Assembly (NCBI GenBank): GCA_002840755.1
Contig: PHBZ01000017.1
Span: 41,435 to 105,434, forward strand
Reading direction: 5' to 3'
Source of the DNA: Chloroflexi bacterium HGW-Chloroflexi-10
GTDB taxonomy: Bacteria > Chloroflexota > Anaerolineae > Anaerolineales > Anaerolineaceae
Length of the DNA stretch: 64,000 nucleotides
Below are positions 7,270 to 15,155 of the stretch, in pieces. The notes below the pieces were generated by a model. It saw nothing but the letters and a program-made list of their open reading frames with translations, did not search any database and was not told the DNA's origin. The position numbers were made by a program, and so were the translations under genes. Every line of letters begins with the position of its first letter. The stretch's first letter is position 1.

Positions 7270-9912
7270 ATGAAAAATAAATATTGGGCTTTAATTTTGA
7301 TCTTTATATTCATAATTGCGTCGACGGGTATGACGGGGAGGGTTTCCGCTTTTACTCCTCCAGAGGAAGGAGCAAAAACCGATAACTATTTTACGTCTAC
7401 TGGCTCCATGCATTCACCACGTAGTTTGTTTACCCTTTCGCTTTTGCCAGATGGCAAAGTGTTAGCGGCAGGCGGCTATTATAATGATGGAGCAGACCAT
7501 TATTTGAATACCAGTGAAATCTATAATCCGATTGATGGGTTATGGTATTTGGTTCCGGGTAGCATGACCAATAACCGGAGAGGCCATACGGCTACTACCT
7601 TGCTTGATGGGCGAATACTGGTAGTGGGTGGGGAAAATGGGACAACCATATTGAATAAAGCTGAGATTTATGACCCTGCAACAAATACATGGAGTGAAAC
7701 CTCCGATATGTTATCTGCAAGGGTCGGACATACGGCTACGCGTCTGGCAGATGGCCGTGTTCTGGTAGTGGGTGGGTGCAGCTCTGCTATGATATGCAAC
7801 GACAGCACAGAAATTTATAATCCAACGAATGACACCTGGTACACCGCTGCCATTCTGAAAACCGGCGCTCGAAAGAATCACGCGGCTGTTCTAATGAATG
7901 ATGGCAGGGTTATGGTTACAGGCGGCTTTAATTTTGGAACAATCCCAGGAGTTTATTACCAATCTACTGAGATCTACGACCCAATGTTAGACGAATGGAC
8001 CCAAAAAGCAAACATGAACACAAAACGGTCTGAGCATTTTGCTGTTGTTCGGCGGGATGGTAAGGTACTGGTCATTGGAGGTTTTTATCGGTCTTCCGGA
8101 ATTGGTGGAACGATCCTTGAAAACTATGTACAAACTTCACAACTTTATGACCCTGGAACCAATACATGGTCAACAGCCAGCAGTATGTGGAATACCGGAA
8201 GGCGCGGCTCGGCTGCCATACTTGACCCGTTTGGCAATTATTATCTAATTGCCGGCTACAATAGCACACACCCATCCGGATTGTTTTTGACTGAGTACCG
8301 TGATATCGATACTGATTCAGATTGGATTTATAACAGCTTTCCAGCTTTAAATGGAGAACGGTTTCATCATGCTGCTATTCAACTTGCGAATGGAGCCTTT
8401 TTAGTAGCTGGCGGTATGAGAACCAATTCAGATATTTATTATGCAACCGCAGAAATCTATCAGAATTTAAACGGAGATGCTTACATCTATGCCAACTCTT
8501 TGAGTAGCGGGAGTTTTATGGCTTCCGGTACACTATTGGAAAACGGTGATATCCTGATTTCAGGAGGAAGCAGCGAATATGAAGCTGGCATCAATAAATC
8601 TTGTTCCAATTCGGTTTACCTTTGGCGGACGGAACTGGATGACCGGGACAACATGACACCCATGCAGTATGCCCGCTGTGGTCATTCGACAACTTTGTTG
8701 TCGGATGGGCGTGTAGTGGTGATTGGTGGTTCCAGTAGAACATTCGATTCTATTGGAATCTCGGTCATTGAAATTCTGAATGGCGGGCAATGGCAGCGAG
8801 TCATAACGGGTTATTATATTGTGGGTCATACAGCCACCTTGCTGCCGGATGGCGAGATTTTAATTGTTGGTTTAAGCAATGAACCTAATGGGTTGTTATT
8901 TAATCCGAATACATTGGAAACCCGCCAGACGCTTGGACAGTATACTGGTTCTTATAATGGGCACACAGCTACCTTGCTGTCCGACGGGAAGGTTCTTTTA
9001 TTAGGGAGCAGCGTAAATAATATCAATGAATTGTACGATCCGACAACAGAAACATTTAGTGTGATACCATCGCCATTTGCTTCTAACCGTGCTTTGCGTA
9101 ACCACACGGCGACGCTACTGCCGGATGGCAGAGTTCTGATTGCCGGTGGTATTGAAAAGGATTTGGACACAAATCTAATTTTCCCTGTAAACGAGACTTA
9201 TATCTATAAGTCTTCCACCAATTCCTGGAATACTGTGGGTGATATGACATCTGCCAGAGGCTATCATAGCGCAACATTAATGCCTGATGGAAAATTGGTT
9301 GTCTTTGGTGGAAAAACATTAGAAGCTGATGCTGTAAATACAGTAGAAATTTATGATCCTGCAACCTATAGCTGGTACCAATCCGGAACGATGACCCATG
9401 CGCGCGCTTTCCACAAGACTTTATTAACCACTCAGGGAAATATTTTTGTGTTTGGCGGTTATAACCAGTATGAGGAAGTAGTCTCACAGGTAGAACGGTA
9501 TTACTTCTGGAATTCTTCACCACCCATTGCAGGTGGTTCCATGTGGCAGCCGCTAATTACTGATATTGAGGGGATTCAAAATACTGAAGGCTTACAATAC
9601 ACCCTGTCAGGTAGTCAACTCATTGGAGATGTGGAAGCCAGTAGCGGCCTAACCGGTCAGTCTGCTACCAACCATCCCTTAGTGAGAGTAATGCGTCTGA
9701 ATAACCAACAGATGATGTGGCTGAATGTGGATGGGGCAGCAACGGAAGATGAATTTGCAGCCAAATTAAGTGATGAGCTCCCACCCGGTCCGGCATTGGT
9801 ATTTGTTTTTGCTAACGGCAGCCGCAGTAATGGCGTGATTGCACTTTCTACCACGCCACCACCGCCGATTACTGAGGAATACGAAGTTTACCTTCCTTTG
9901 CTTATTCGGTAA
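7270..9912 (+). CDS. exported kelch-repeat protein, double beta-propeller, C-terminal LPLLIR
   Basis: About 880 residues from ATG 7270; a GTG two codons earlier is also possible. A Sec signal peptide ends near G-R-V-S-A. I count 14 copies of the kelch strand pattern D-G-[KR]-[VI]-L-[VA]-x-G-G at ~50-residue spacing between residues ~55 and ~750. Each is followed by a strand like E-I-Y-[DN]-P. Fourteen repeats suggest two seven-bladed propellers, or one propeller with extra blades. A C-terminal beta-rich domain (~760-870) follows. The chain then has a proline linker and ends E-V-Y-L-P-L-L-I-R-stop, an ending shared with the lipoprotein at 51181-52560. It probably binds polymers or proteins outside the cell. 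Confidence 0.85.
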   Translation: MKNKYWALILIFIFIIASTGMTGRVSAFTPPEEGAKTDNYFTSTGSMHSPRSLFTLSLLPDGKVLAAGGYYNDGADHYLNTSEIYNPIDGLWYLVPGSMTNNRRGHTATTLLDGRILVVGGENGTTILNKAEIYDPATNTWSETSDMLSARVGHTATRLADGRVLVVGGCSSAMICNDSTEIYNPTNDTWYTAAILKTGARKNHAAVLMNDGRVMVTGGFNFGTIPGVYYQSTEIYDPMLDEWTQKANMNTKRSEHFAVVRRDGKVLVIGGFYRSSGIGGTILENYVQTSQLYDPGTNTWSTASSMWNTGRRGSAAILDPFGNYYLIAGYNSTHPSGLFLTEYRDIDTDSDWIYNSFPALNGERFHHAAIQLANGAFLVAGGMRTNSDIYYATAEIYQNLNGDAYIYANSLSSGSFMASGTLLENGDILISGGSSEYEAGINKSCSNSVYLWRTELDDRDNMTPMQYARCGHSTTLLSDGRVVVIGGSSRTFDSIGISVIEILNGGQWQRVITGYYIVGHTATLLPDGEILIVGLSNEPNGLLFNPNTLETRQTLGQYTGSYNGHTATLLSDGKVLLLGSSVNNINELYDPTTETFSVIPSPFASNRALRNHTATLLPDGRVLIAGGIEKDLDTNLIFPVNETYIYKSSTNSWNTVGDMTSARGYHSATLMPDGKLVVFGGKTLEADAVNTVEIYDPATYSWYQSGTMTHARAFHKTLLTTQGNIFVFGGYNQYEEVVSQVERYYFWNSSPPIAGGSMWQPLITDIEGIQNTEGLQYTLSGSQLIGDVEASSGLTGQSATNHPLVRVMRLNNQQMMWLNVDGAATEDEFAAKLSDELPPGPALVFVFANGSRSNGVIALSTTPPPPITEEYEVYLPLLIR

Positions 9913-9920
9913 ATAAATGA

Positions 9921-10994
9921 CTAATCGTTAGGATTGTTTTGGATAGCGGCGGAGTAAATTGCCTGCAAAAGAGAATTTGCTTCGACGCTATCCTGTCCCA
10001 ATTCCCAGATCATGATCCCACCCAGGTCATTTTCCCTGGCGTATCGTGTTTTTTGCTGTACCGTGTAAATACCATTAAAGAAAATTCCATCGACTTCATC
10101 TGTTTGAGGATCTGGGCTATATTGCTGCATTATTTCTGCGTATGTCATGGCAGTATAGGGTTCGATTATCTGGCGGCCGTAGAATGGGATGCCCAGTAAT
10201 AGTTTTTCCGGTGGATTACCGGCTTCGATGAATTGGTGTACATCCACCATTGCCTGTTCAAGCGTGGCGTGAAGCGGGTGGTGATCATAGGACATGATAT
10301 GAATACGGTCGGTCTGCCGGTAAATTTCCGGATCCAGTTTATTGGCTGGTGCGAGCGCCACACTGATCATCAGATTGTGTGCTTTAACCTCGGAAAATAA
10401 TGCGCTGTAGCCGTTTCTATCCGCGTCTGTTTTGGGGAATTCCCAATCAAAGTCAAACCCATCCAAGTTGTTTTCCTGGGCGAAACGGATCAGGTTATTT
10501 GCAAACACTGTGCGTATTTCCGGATTGGTAACAACGGTGCTGAAATGCTCCGAGCGTCCCCATCCGCCTACAGCTACATGGATGCGGGTGCCATATTTTT
10601 CTTTCATGTTCTGCAATAATCCGAATGTCGCCGGGTTTAAGCGGCTGGTATCCAATTCGCCGTTGGCGGTTGGTTCTGCTGAAAAGTAGATGATATCCGT
10701 CAGGCAATTGCCCCAATCCGGGTTGAGGGTGCGGTATTCAGGCAGGTAACCTACTATCAGGAAATCATTGGGGATTTGTTCGCTGGAATCACACCAGCCG
10801 TCCGGTTTTGGGATTGGTGTGGTTTGCGCTGTAGTGGGAGTAAGGTTGGCAGCCGGTGCGGCAGTTTGTGTTGGCGCAGGAGTTGGTACAGAGCCATGGG
10901 ATGACGTTGAGCAGGAAGCAAACAACACCGCACAAATCAGAAAGATGGAGGCGTGTGTAGAAAAGTTGGGCAGACGAAACTGATTTGAAACCAT
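9921..10994 (-). CDS. GH18 glycoside hydrolase lipoprotein (chitinase/spore-hydrolase-like)
   Basis: A 357-residue lipoprotein. The signal core is followed by a lipobox L-F-A-S-C near residue 29, then a Pro/Thr/Ala linker to residue ~65. The GH18 signature D-G-F-D-F-D-W-E near residue 170 supplies the catalytic Glu. The strand V-A-V-G-G-W-G and a late I-M-I-W-E-L-G-Q-D are also GH18-like. Such enzymes cut beta-1,4-linked N-acetylglucosamine polymers (chitin or peptidoglycan fragments). The ribosome site is weak, so the exact start is uncertain. It faces the kelch gene tail to tail with a 9-base gap. Confidence 0.9.
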   Translation of the reverse strand: MVSNQFRLPNFSTHASIFLICAVLFASCSTSSHGSVPTPAPTQTAAPAANLTPTTAQTTPIPKPDGWCDSSEQIPNDFLIVGYLPEYRTLNPDWGNCLTDIIYFSAEPTANGELDTSRLNPATFGLLQNMKEKYGTRIHVAVGGWGRSEHFSTVVTNPEIRTVFANNLIRFAQENNLDGFDFDWEFPKTDADRNGYSALFSEVKAHNLMISVALAPANKLDPEIYRQTDRIHIMSYDHHPLHATLEQAMVDVHQFIEAGNPPEKLLLGIPFYGRQIIEPYTAMTYAEIMQQYSPDPQTDEVDGIFFNGIYTVQQKTRYARENDLGGIMIWELGQDSVEANSLLQAIYSAAIQNNPND

Positions 10995-11181
10995 AAGGAA
11001 TTTTTGGGTGAAGTTTAAGCTTTTTACCGGAGAATAGTGGATGCTAACTAACCAGATTGGGTGTTTTGATTATATCAGCAGGGTATGTTTTGTGTATTTA
11101 AACTGAATAATTACCGGGAAAATGCTTTGAAATCATTAAATAATCAGAATGGTTTGGTTATTGGTTAGGAGTTTGTTGGAT

Positions 11182-11197
11182 TGTGACATTTGTCACT
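11182..11197 (+). promoter_or_regulatory. CRP/FNR-family binding site
   Basis: The sequence TGTGA-CATTTG-TCACT closely fits the CRP consensus TGTGA-N6-TCACA. Its centre is at 11189.5. A -10-like GATAAT at 11218-11223 would start transcription near 11230, which places the site near -41, the class II activator position. TATAAT at 11201-11206 is an alternative -10 that would put the site over the -35 region instead. It probably controls the regulator/SQR/TusE/DsrE genes. Confidence 0.6.
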
Positions 11198-11222
11198 TGT
11201 TATAATATTTGTATTACGATAA

Positions 11223-11248
11223 TATAACAATATATAACATTATATAAC
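11223..11248 (+). repeat. three TATAAC direct repeats at 10-base spacing
   Basis: TATAAC occurs at 11223-11228, 11233-11238 and 11243-11248, exactly one helical turn apart, just before the regulator's start at 11270. Regulators with a MerR/excisionase-like helix (for example BldC) bind such head-to-tail repeats. The downstream protein has that fold, so autoregulation is a reasonable inference. Confidence 0.5.
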
Positions 11249-11269
11249 AAATGAAATTGAGCAACATAG

Positions 11270-12007
11270 ATGGAAACCTACCTTACCACAAAACAAGTAC
11301 AAGATCTTTTCAGGGTTGACCGAATTACAATTTATCGGATGCTCCAGGATGGGCGATTAAAAGGGGTAAAAATAGGCAACCAGTGGCGATTCCTGCAAAA
11401 AGAAGTCGAACGTGTGCTGGAAGGCGGTCAGGTTGTTGAAGAGGCTGAAGGCGAAACAATTTTTCCGATCCATTGTGTGCAAACCATTCAGGACTTATTC
11501 TCTTCCATAAGTTTATGCAGCGCGCTGGTAGTTGATCAGGAAGGAAACACAGTGACCGAAACCAGCCGTCCGTGTTTTTTTTGTGAATTGATCCAATCTT
11601 CGGAAAATGGTTTGGCGGCCTGCCGTGCTTCCTGGAAAGCAGCATTAACGCAAGCAAAAGATAATAACCGGGTGTTTACCTGCCATGCCGGTTTGAATTA
11701 TATGGGAGCCGCGGTTATCAGTCAAAATAAGCTGGTGGGTATGTTCCTGGCAGGGCAGTTCTACGCTCAGCCTTCCGAGCCAATTGAGCAGAGTGAGCGG
11801 ATTCGTAGATTAGCAAAAATGTTCGGCTTAAATGAAAAAGAACTTATGGATGCAGTTAAGGATGTTCCATTATTTAGCGGCGAACAGCTTAGCCATTTAT
11901 TACAGCAGCCTACGGCGGCTGCCAGAGCCATTGAAAGTATATTGACTCAACGCACGGCTTTTGTGCAACGTTTACAACAAATTGCCAATCTAACTCAAAA
12001 TTTGTAG
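11270..12007 (+). CDS. HTH (excisionase-like) regulator with PocR sensory domain
   Basis: A 245-residue cytoplasmic protein. Residues 1-52 form a MerR/excisionase-type helix-turn-helix: Y-L-T-T-K-Q-V-Q-D-L-F, then V-K-I-G-N-Q-W-R-F. Residues ~60-215 match the PocR ligand-sensing domain, with a conserved cysteine cluster (P-C-F-F-C, A-A-C-R, F-T-C-H-A-G) and A-x-F-L-A-G-Q-F-like motifs. PocR domains sense small hydrocarbon or redox ligands, and the Cys/His set could bind metal. It is followed after 8 bases by the SQR-like gene, so it most likely regulates that sulfur cluster and itself. Its ribosome site is weak. Confidence 0.85.
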   Translation: METYLTTKQVQDLFRVDRITIYRMLQDGRLKGVKIGNQWRFLQKEVERVLEGGQVVEEAEGETIFPIHCVQTIQDLFSSISLCSALVVDQEGNTVTETSRPCFFCELIQSSENGLAACRASWKAALTQAKDNNRVFTCHAGLNYMGAAVISQNKLVGMFLAGQFYAQPSEPIEQSERIRRLAKMFGLNEKELMDAVKDVPLFSGEQLSHLLQQPTAAARAIESILTQRTAFVQRLQQIANLTQNL

Positions 12008-12015
12008 GAGTTACT

Positions 12016-13254
12016 ATGAAAAAAATTGTTATTCTGGGTGCCGGAACTGCCGGTACGATGGTGGCTAATCGCCTTTCACGTATGATGGATATGAACCAAT
12101 GGCAGATTACCATTGTGGATGAGAATCCGATACATTATTACCAGGCTGGCTATCTTTTTATCCCGTTTGGAATGTATACAGAGAAAGACGTTGTAGAACC
12201 GAAGAAGAAATATATTCCTAAATCAGTCAAATTGATTGAAGCCAGGATTGAAATGATCGAACCAGAAAACAATAAGGTGCGCCTTAATAATGCCACCGTT
12301 CTGGATTACGATTACCTGATTGTTGCCACAGGCGTGGATATTTATCCCGAAGAAACTCCCGGTATGGCAGAACATGAATGGGGTAAATCGGTTCATTCCT
12401 TCTATACACTTGATTCTGCTCTAAAACTAACCGAATCTCTGCGGAATTTTAAAGGTGGGCGGTTGGTTGTCAATGTTGTGGAAAACCCGATCAAATGCCC
12501 AGTTGCGCCAATGGAGTTCCTGATGCTGGCGGACTGGTGGCTGCAGAAAAAGGGTTTGCGTGACCGGACTGAACTGGTGTACGCCACCCCGTTATCCGGC
12601 GCATTCACCAAACCGATTGCTTCCAAGTTGATTGGTGATATTTTGAGTGAGAAAGACATTAAAGTTGAAGCCGATTATTATATTGAACGGGTTGAACCGG
12701 ATGCGAAAAAGATTGTCTCATACGATGAGCGTGAATTGGAGTATGATTTGCTCGTGACAGTACCTTTGAATAAAGGTGCCGAGGTAATCGGAAAATCCGG
12801 TCTGGGTGATTCCTTGAACTTTGTTGCTGTCAATAAACATACGTTCTTAGCGGATAAGTTTGCCAATATCTTTGTGCTGGGAGATGCAGCCAATGTGCCG
12901 ACCTCCAAAGCTGGTTCAGTAGCACATTATGCAATTGATCTGTTCGGTGAGAATTTTGTCGATTACGTTGAAGGCAAAACTATGCACAACAGCTTTGATG
13001 GGCATGCCAATTGTTTTATTGAATCAGGGTATGGAAAAGGCGTTTTGCTCGATTTTAATTACGAGCAAGAACCTTTGCCAGGTCGTTACCCTGTACCGGG
13101 GGTAGGTCCCTTCTCTTTGTTGCAAGAGAGCCCCTTCAACCATATGGGAAAGATGTTTTTCCGCTGGATGTATTGGAACATTCTGATGCGTGGACAAAAG
13201 ATACCTTTGCCCGCCAATATGACAATGGCTGGTAAATGGCAGGTTGAGGCTTAA
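12016..13254 (+). CDS. sulfide:quinone oxidoreductase-like FAD flavoprotein
   Basis: A 412-residue flavoprotein of the SQR / type II NADH dehydrogenase superfamily. The N-terminal FAD site is G-A-G-T-A-G; A-T-G-V near residue 100 and V-L-G-D-A-A near 290 complete it. Only two cysteines occur: C161 (I-K-C-P-V-A-P) and C333 (A-N-C-F). Their spacing of 172 equals that of the redox pair C178/C350 that I recall for the Acidianus SQR. The third Cys of that enzyme (C129) is absent. The C-terminal F-F-R-W-M-Y-W-N helix fits membrane association. It would oxidise sulfide or a protein-bound sulfur and reduce quinone. TAGGAG precedes the start; TusE and DsrE follow. Confidence 0.85.
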   Translation: MKKIVILGAGTAGTMVANRLSRMMDMNQWQITIVDENPIHYYQAGYLFIPFGMYTEKDVVEPKKKYIPKSVKLIEARIEMIEPENNKVRLNNATVLDYDYLIVATGVDIYPEETPGMAEHEWGKSVHSFYTLDSALKLTESLRNFKGGRLVVNVVENPIKCPVAPMEFLMLADWWLQKKGLRDRTELVYATPLSGAFTKPIASKLIGDILSEKDIKVEADYYIERVEPDAKKIVSYDERELEYDLLVTVPLNKGAEVIGKSGLGDSLNFVAVNKHTFLADKFANIFVLGDAANVPTSKAGSVAHYAIDLFGENFVDYVEGKTMHNSFDGHANCFIESGYGKGVLLDFNYEQEPLPGRYPVPGVGPFSLLQESPFNHMGKMFFRWMYWNILMRGQKIPLPANMTMAGKWQVEA

Positions 13255-13324
13255 CCACCCGCATCTTGTGGGTGATAAAAATAATTACATAAAAATCGCA
13301 ATAAAAGGATATGGAGAATAAAAT

Positions 13325-13642
13325 ATGGCTACCCGTGAAATTGCAGGAAAAACTGTAAGTGTAAATGAAGAAGGTTTCTTATCTAACCCGGCCGAATGGA
13401 CCAAAGAGATTGCTGTTGAACTGGCTAAAGAAGAAGGAATTGCCGAATTAACCGCAGCTCATTGGACGGTGATTGATTTTGCCCGCCAGAGCGCCGGTGC
13501 CTCTGGCAGCGCGCCTACCTTACGCACCATTACCAGCGGTTCAGGTGTTTCCACCAAGGATCTATTCGCGCTTTTCCCGAAGGGACCGGCGAAAAAAGTG
13601 GCAAAAGTTGCCGGTCTGGGCAAACCCGAAGGTTGTGTCTGA
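13325..13642 (+). CDS. TusE/DsrC family sulfur relay protein (single-Cys type)
   Basis: A 105-residue protein ending G-K-P-E-G-C-V, with the penultimate Cys (C104) conserved as in DsrC/TusE. In true DsrC a second Cys lies 11 residues earlier and forms a trisulfide. Here that position is Ala (in A-K-V-A-G-L-G), so this is a TusE-like persulfide carrier. The W-T-K-E-I-A and F-P-K-G-P motifs also match the family. GGAGAATAAAAT precedes the ATG. It lies 70 bases after the SQR-like gene, with a short CACCC/GGGTG hairpin between, and 19 bases before the DsrE-like gene. It probably ferries sulfur between these two proteins. Confidence 0.88.
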   Translation: MATREIAGKTVSVNEEGFLSNPAEWTKEIAVELAKEEGIAELTAAHWTVIDFARQSAGASGSAPTLRTITSGSGVSTKDLFALFPKGPAKKVAKVAGLGKPEGCV

Positions 13643-13661
13643 GATTTAAGGAGAGATTATT

Positions 13662-14162
13662 ATGAGCGAAAATCGAAAAATTGCATTTATTTGTTCCAAA
13701 GGAAATCTGGATATGGCTTACCCGGCTTTAATTATGGGTTGGGCTGCGATGGGAAACGGCGTTGACGTGACCCTTTTCTTCACCTTTTGGGGTATGGATT
13801 TGATCAATAAGAACCGTGTAGATCATTTGGAGCTAGCGCCTGTAGGCAATACCAGCATGAAGATGAGCATGATGGGCGTGAAAACCGGTAATTTAGGTAT
13901 TCCGAATATTATGGGTGTTCTACCGGGTATGACAGCTTTTGCTTCCAAATTGATGCGGGACAAAATTGCCGATTTACAGGTACCGCCGGTGCGCGAATTT
14001 ATTCAGATGATGGTGGATGGCGGCGCGAAGCTATATGCCTGTAAGATGTCTGTGGATATGATGGATTTGAAAAAAGAAGATTTCGTAGAGGGTGTAGAAG
14101 ATATCGTCACTGCAGCGGATTTTATTGACATGACTGACGGTGCGCAAATCATTTTTATCTAG
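13662..14162 (+). CDS. DsrE/DsrF/DrsH-like sulfur carrier (DrsE_2 type)
   Basis: A 166-residue protein with a Rossmann-like N-terminus (K-I-A-F-I-C-S-K-G), F-F-T-F-W-G-M-D at ~45 and the conserved cysteine motif Y-A-C-K-M-S-V-D-M-M near residue 127. This pattern belongs to the DsrE2-type sulfurtransferases. They accept persulfide sulfur on that cysteine and hand it to TusE/TusA-type carriers. AAGGAGAG precedes the start. It is last in the SQR-TusE-DsrE set and is followed by a strong terminator. Confidence 0.88.
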   Translation: MSENRKIAFICSKGNLDMAYPALIMGWAAMGNGVDVTLFFTFWGMDLINKNRVDHLELAPVGNTSMKMSMMGVKTGNLGIPNIMGVLPGMTAFASKLMRDKIADLQVPPVREFIQMMVDGGAKLYACKMSVDMMDLKKEDFVEGVEDIVTAADFIDMTDGAQIIFI

Positions 14163-14189
14163 ATTAACAGATTTTTATAAGGATTATTA

Positions 14190-14222
14190 ATTGCCGGGAG
14201 ATTGCCTATCCCGGCAATTTTT
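14190..14222 (+). terminator. rho-independent terminator after the sulfur cluster
   Basis: A perfect 10-base stem (ATTGCCGGGA 14190-14199, with its complement at 14209-14218) and a 9-base loop, followed by a T-run to 14222. Confidence 0.9.
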
Positions 14223-14258
14223 ATGAAAACCACCGGGATAAGCGTTATTTTGGTGAGT

Positions 14259-15155
14259 TTATGTTTGGGAAGCTAACAACTGGTTAAGGATTTCGTTATT
14301 TTCAGGCACCAGCGTAAGCTGGCTTTTGCCTTCGAGGATTTTCTGGGTCTCCAGGATCTCAAACATTGCGTTAGCGACCTCGCTATCGGCAGTGATGGCT
14401 TGCATGGCCTGCCCGACAATGCGTGGGCGAATAGCAGCCGCTTTGGCGAATTCAATGGCTGCCTGACGTTCGGCTGTACTGGTGATGATATTTACCTGGT
14501 TCGCACCATCCTGTTTGATGGCTGAGGTTACCTGGCGCAGACGGTTAACCACTTTGGCTTCAATCTGGTGGATCATACCCACATCGCGGAAGTGCACTTT
14601 GCGAATATAGATAGAACCTAACTTATAACCCCATTCATGCGAGCGCGGAGAAACTTCTTCACGGACGGTGCGGCTCATGTAATGGCGATTAACCAGCATT
14701 GCATCCAATGGCATATTACTCAAAGAACGTACTACTGCATTGGAAACATTGGCAGCCAGTGAACCGCGCGGGTCTGCATTCTTAAAGAGGTAGTTTACTG
14801 GTTCACTGATATACATTTCATACCAGATGCCCACACCCATGGGTGCACCTTCCTCAGAGTTGACCGGATTGCTACGCAAATATTGCTGATCCATGCGCAT
14901 ATCCAGAGTCTTGCAACTGCCCAGCCAATTGACCAAAAAAGCACGCAACCCTAATTTAAAAGGGAGAATATGTAAACCAGGTTCACGCAGGATGCCGATC
15001 ACTTTTCCAAATAAAATAAACACCTGGCAGGTGCCTTCCCGTACGATTGTGTATAACCCTAACCGCCGTAAAAAGAAAAAACCTATCGGAACAACAATCC
15101 ACATTGCAAAGAAGGTAATCACTGCAGCTAACAAAAATCCAAGAAAGTTTTCCAT
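14259..15155 (-). CDS. SPFH/band 7 membrane protein (second of a tandem pair)
   Basis: A 298-residue stomatin/prohibitin/flotillin/HflK-C-type protein. It has an N-terminal membrane helix (residues ~5-30), a beta-rich SPFH domain (~45-200) and a helical region with V-N-R-L-R-Q-V-T and A-A-I-E-F-A-K-A-A (~200-260). Such proteins form membrane microdomain scaffolds or regulate proteases such as FtsH. The start codon overlaps the stop of the upstream paralogue (TAATG), so the two are translationally coupled and probably form a hetero-oligomer like HflK/HflC. Confidence 0.85.
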   Translation of the reverse strand: MENFLGFLLAAVITFFAMWIVVPIGFFFLRRLGLYTIVREGTCQVFILFGKVIGILREPGLHILPFKLGLRAFLVNWLGSCKTLDMRMDQQYLRSNPVNSEEGAPMGVGIWYEMYISEPVNYLFKNADPRGSLAANVSNAVVRSLSNMPLDAMLVNRHYMSRTVREEVSPRSHEWGYKLGSIYIRKVHFRDVGMIHQIEAKVVNRLRQVTSAIKQDGANQVNIITSTAERQAAIEFAKAAAIRPRIVGQAMQAITADSEVANAMFEILETQKILEGKSQLTLVPENNEILNQLLASQT

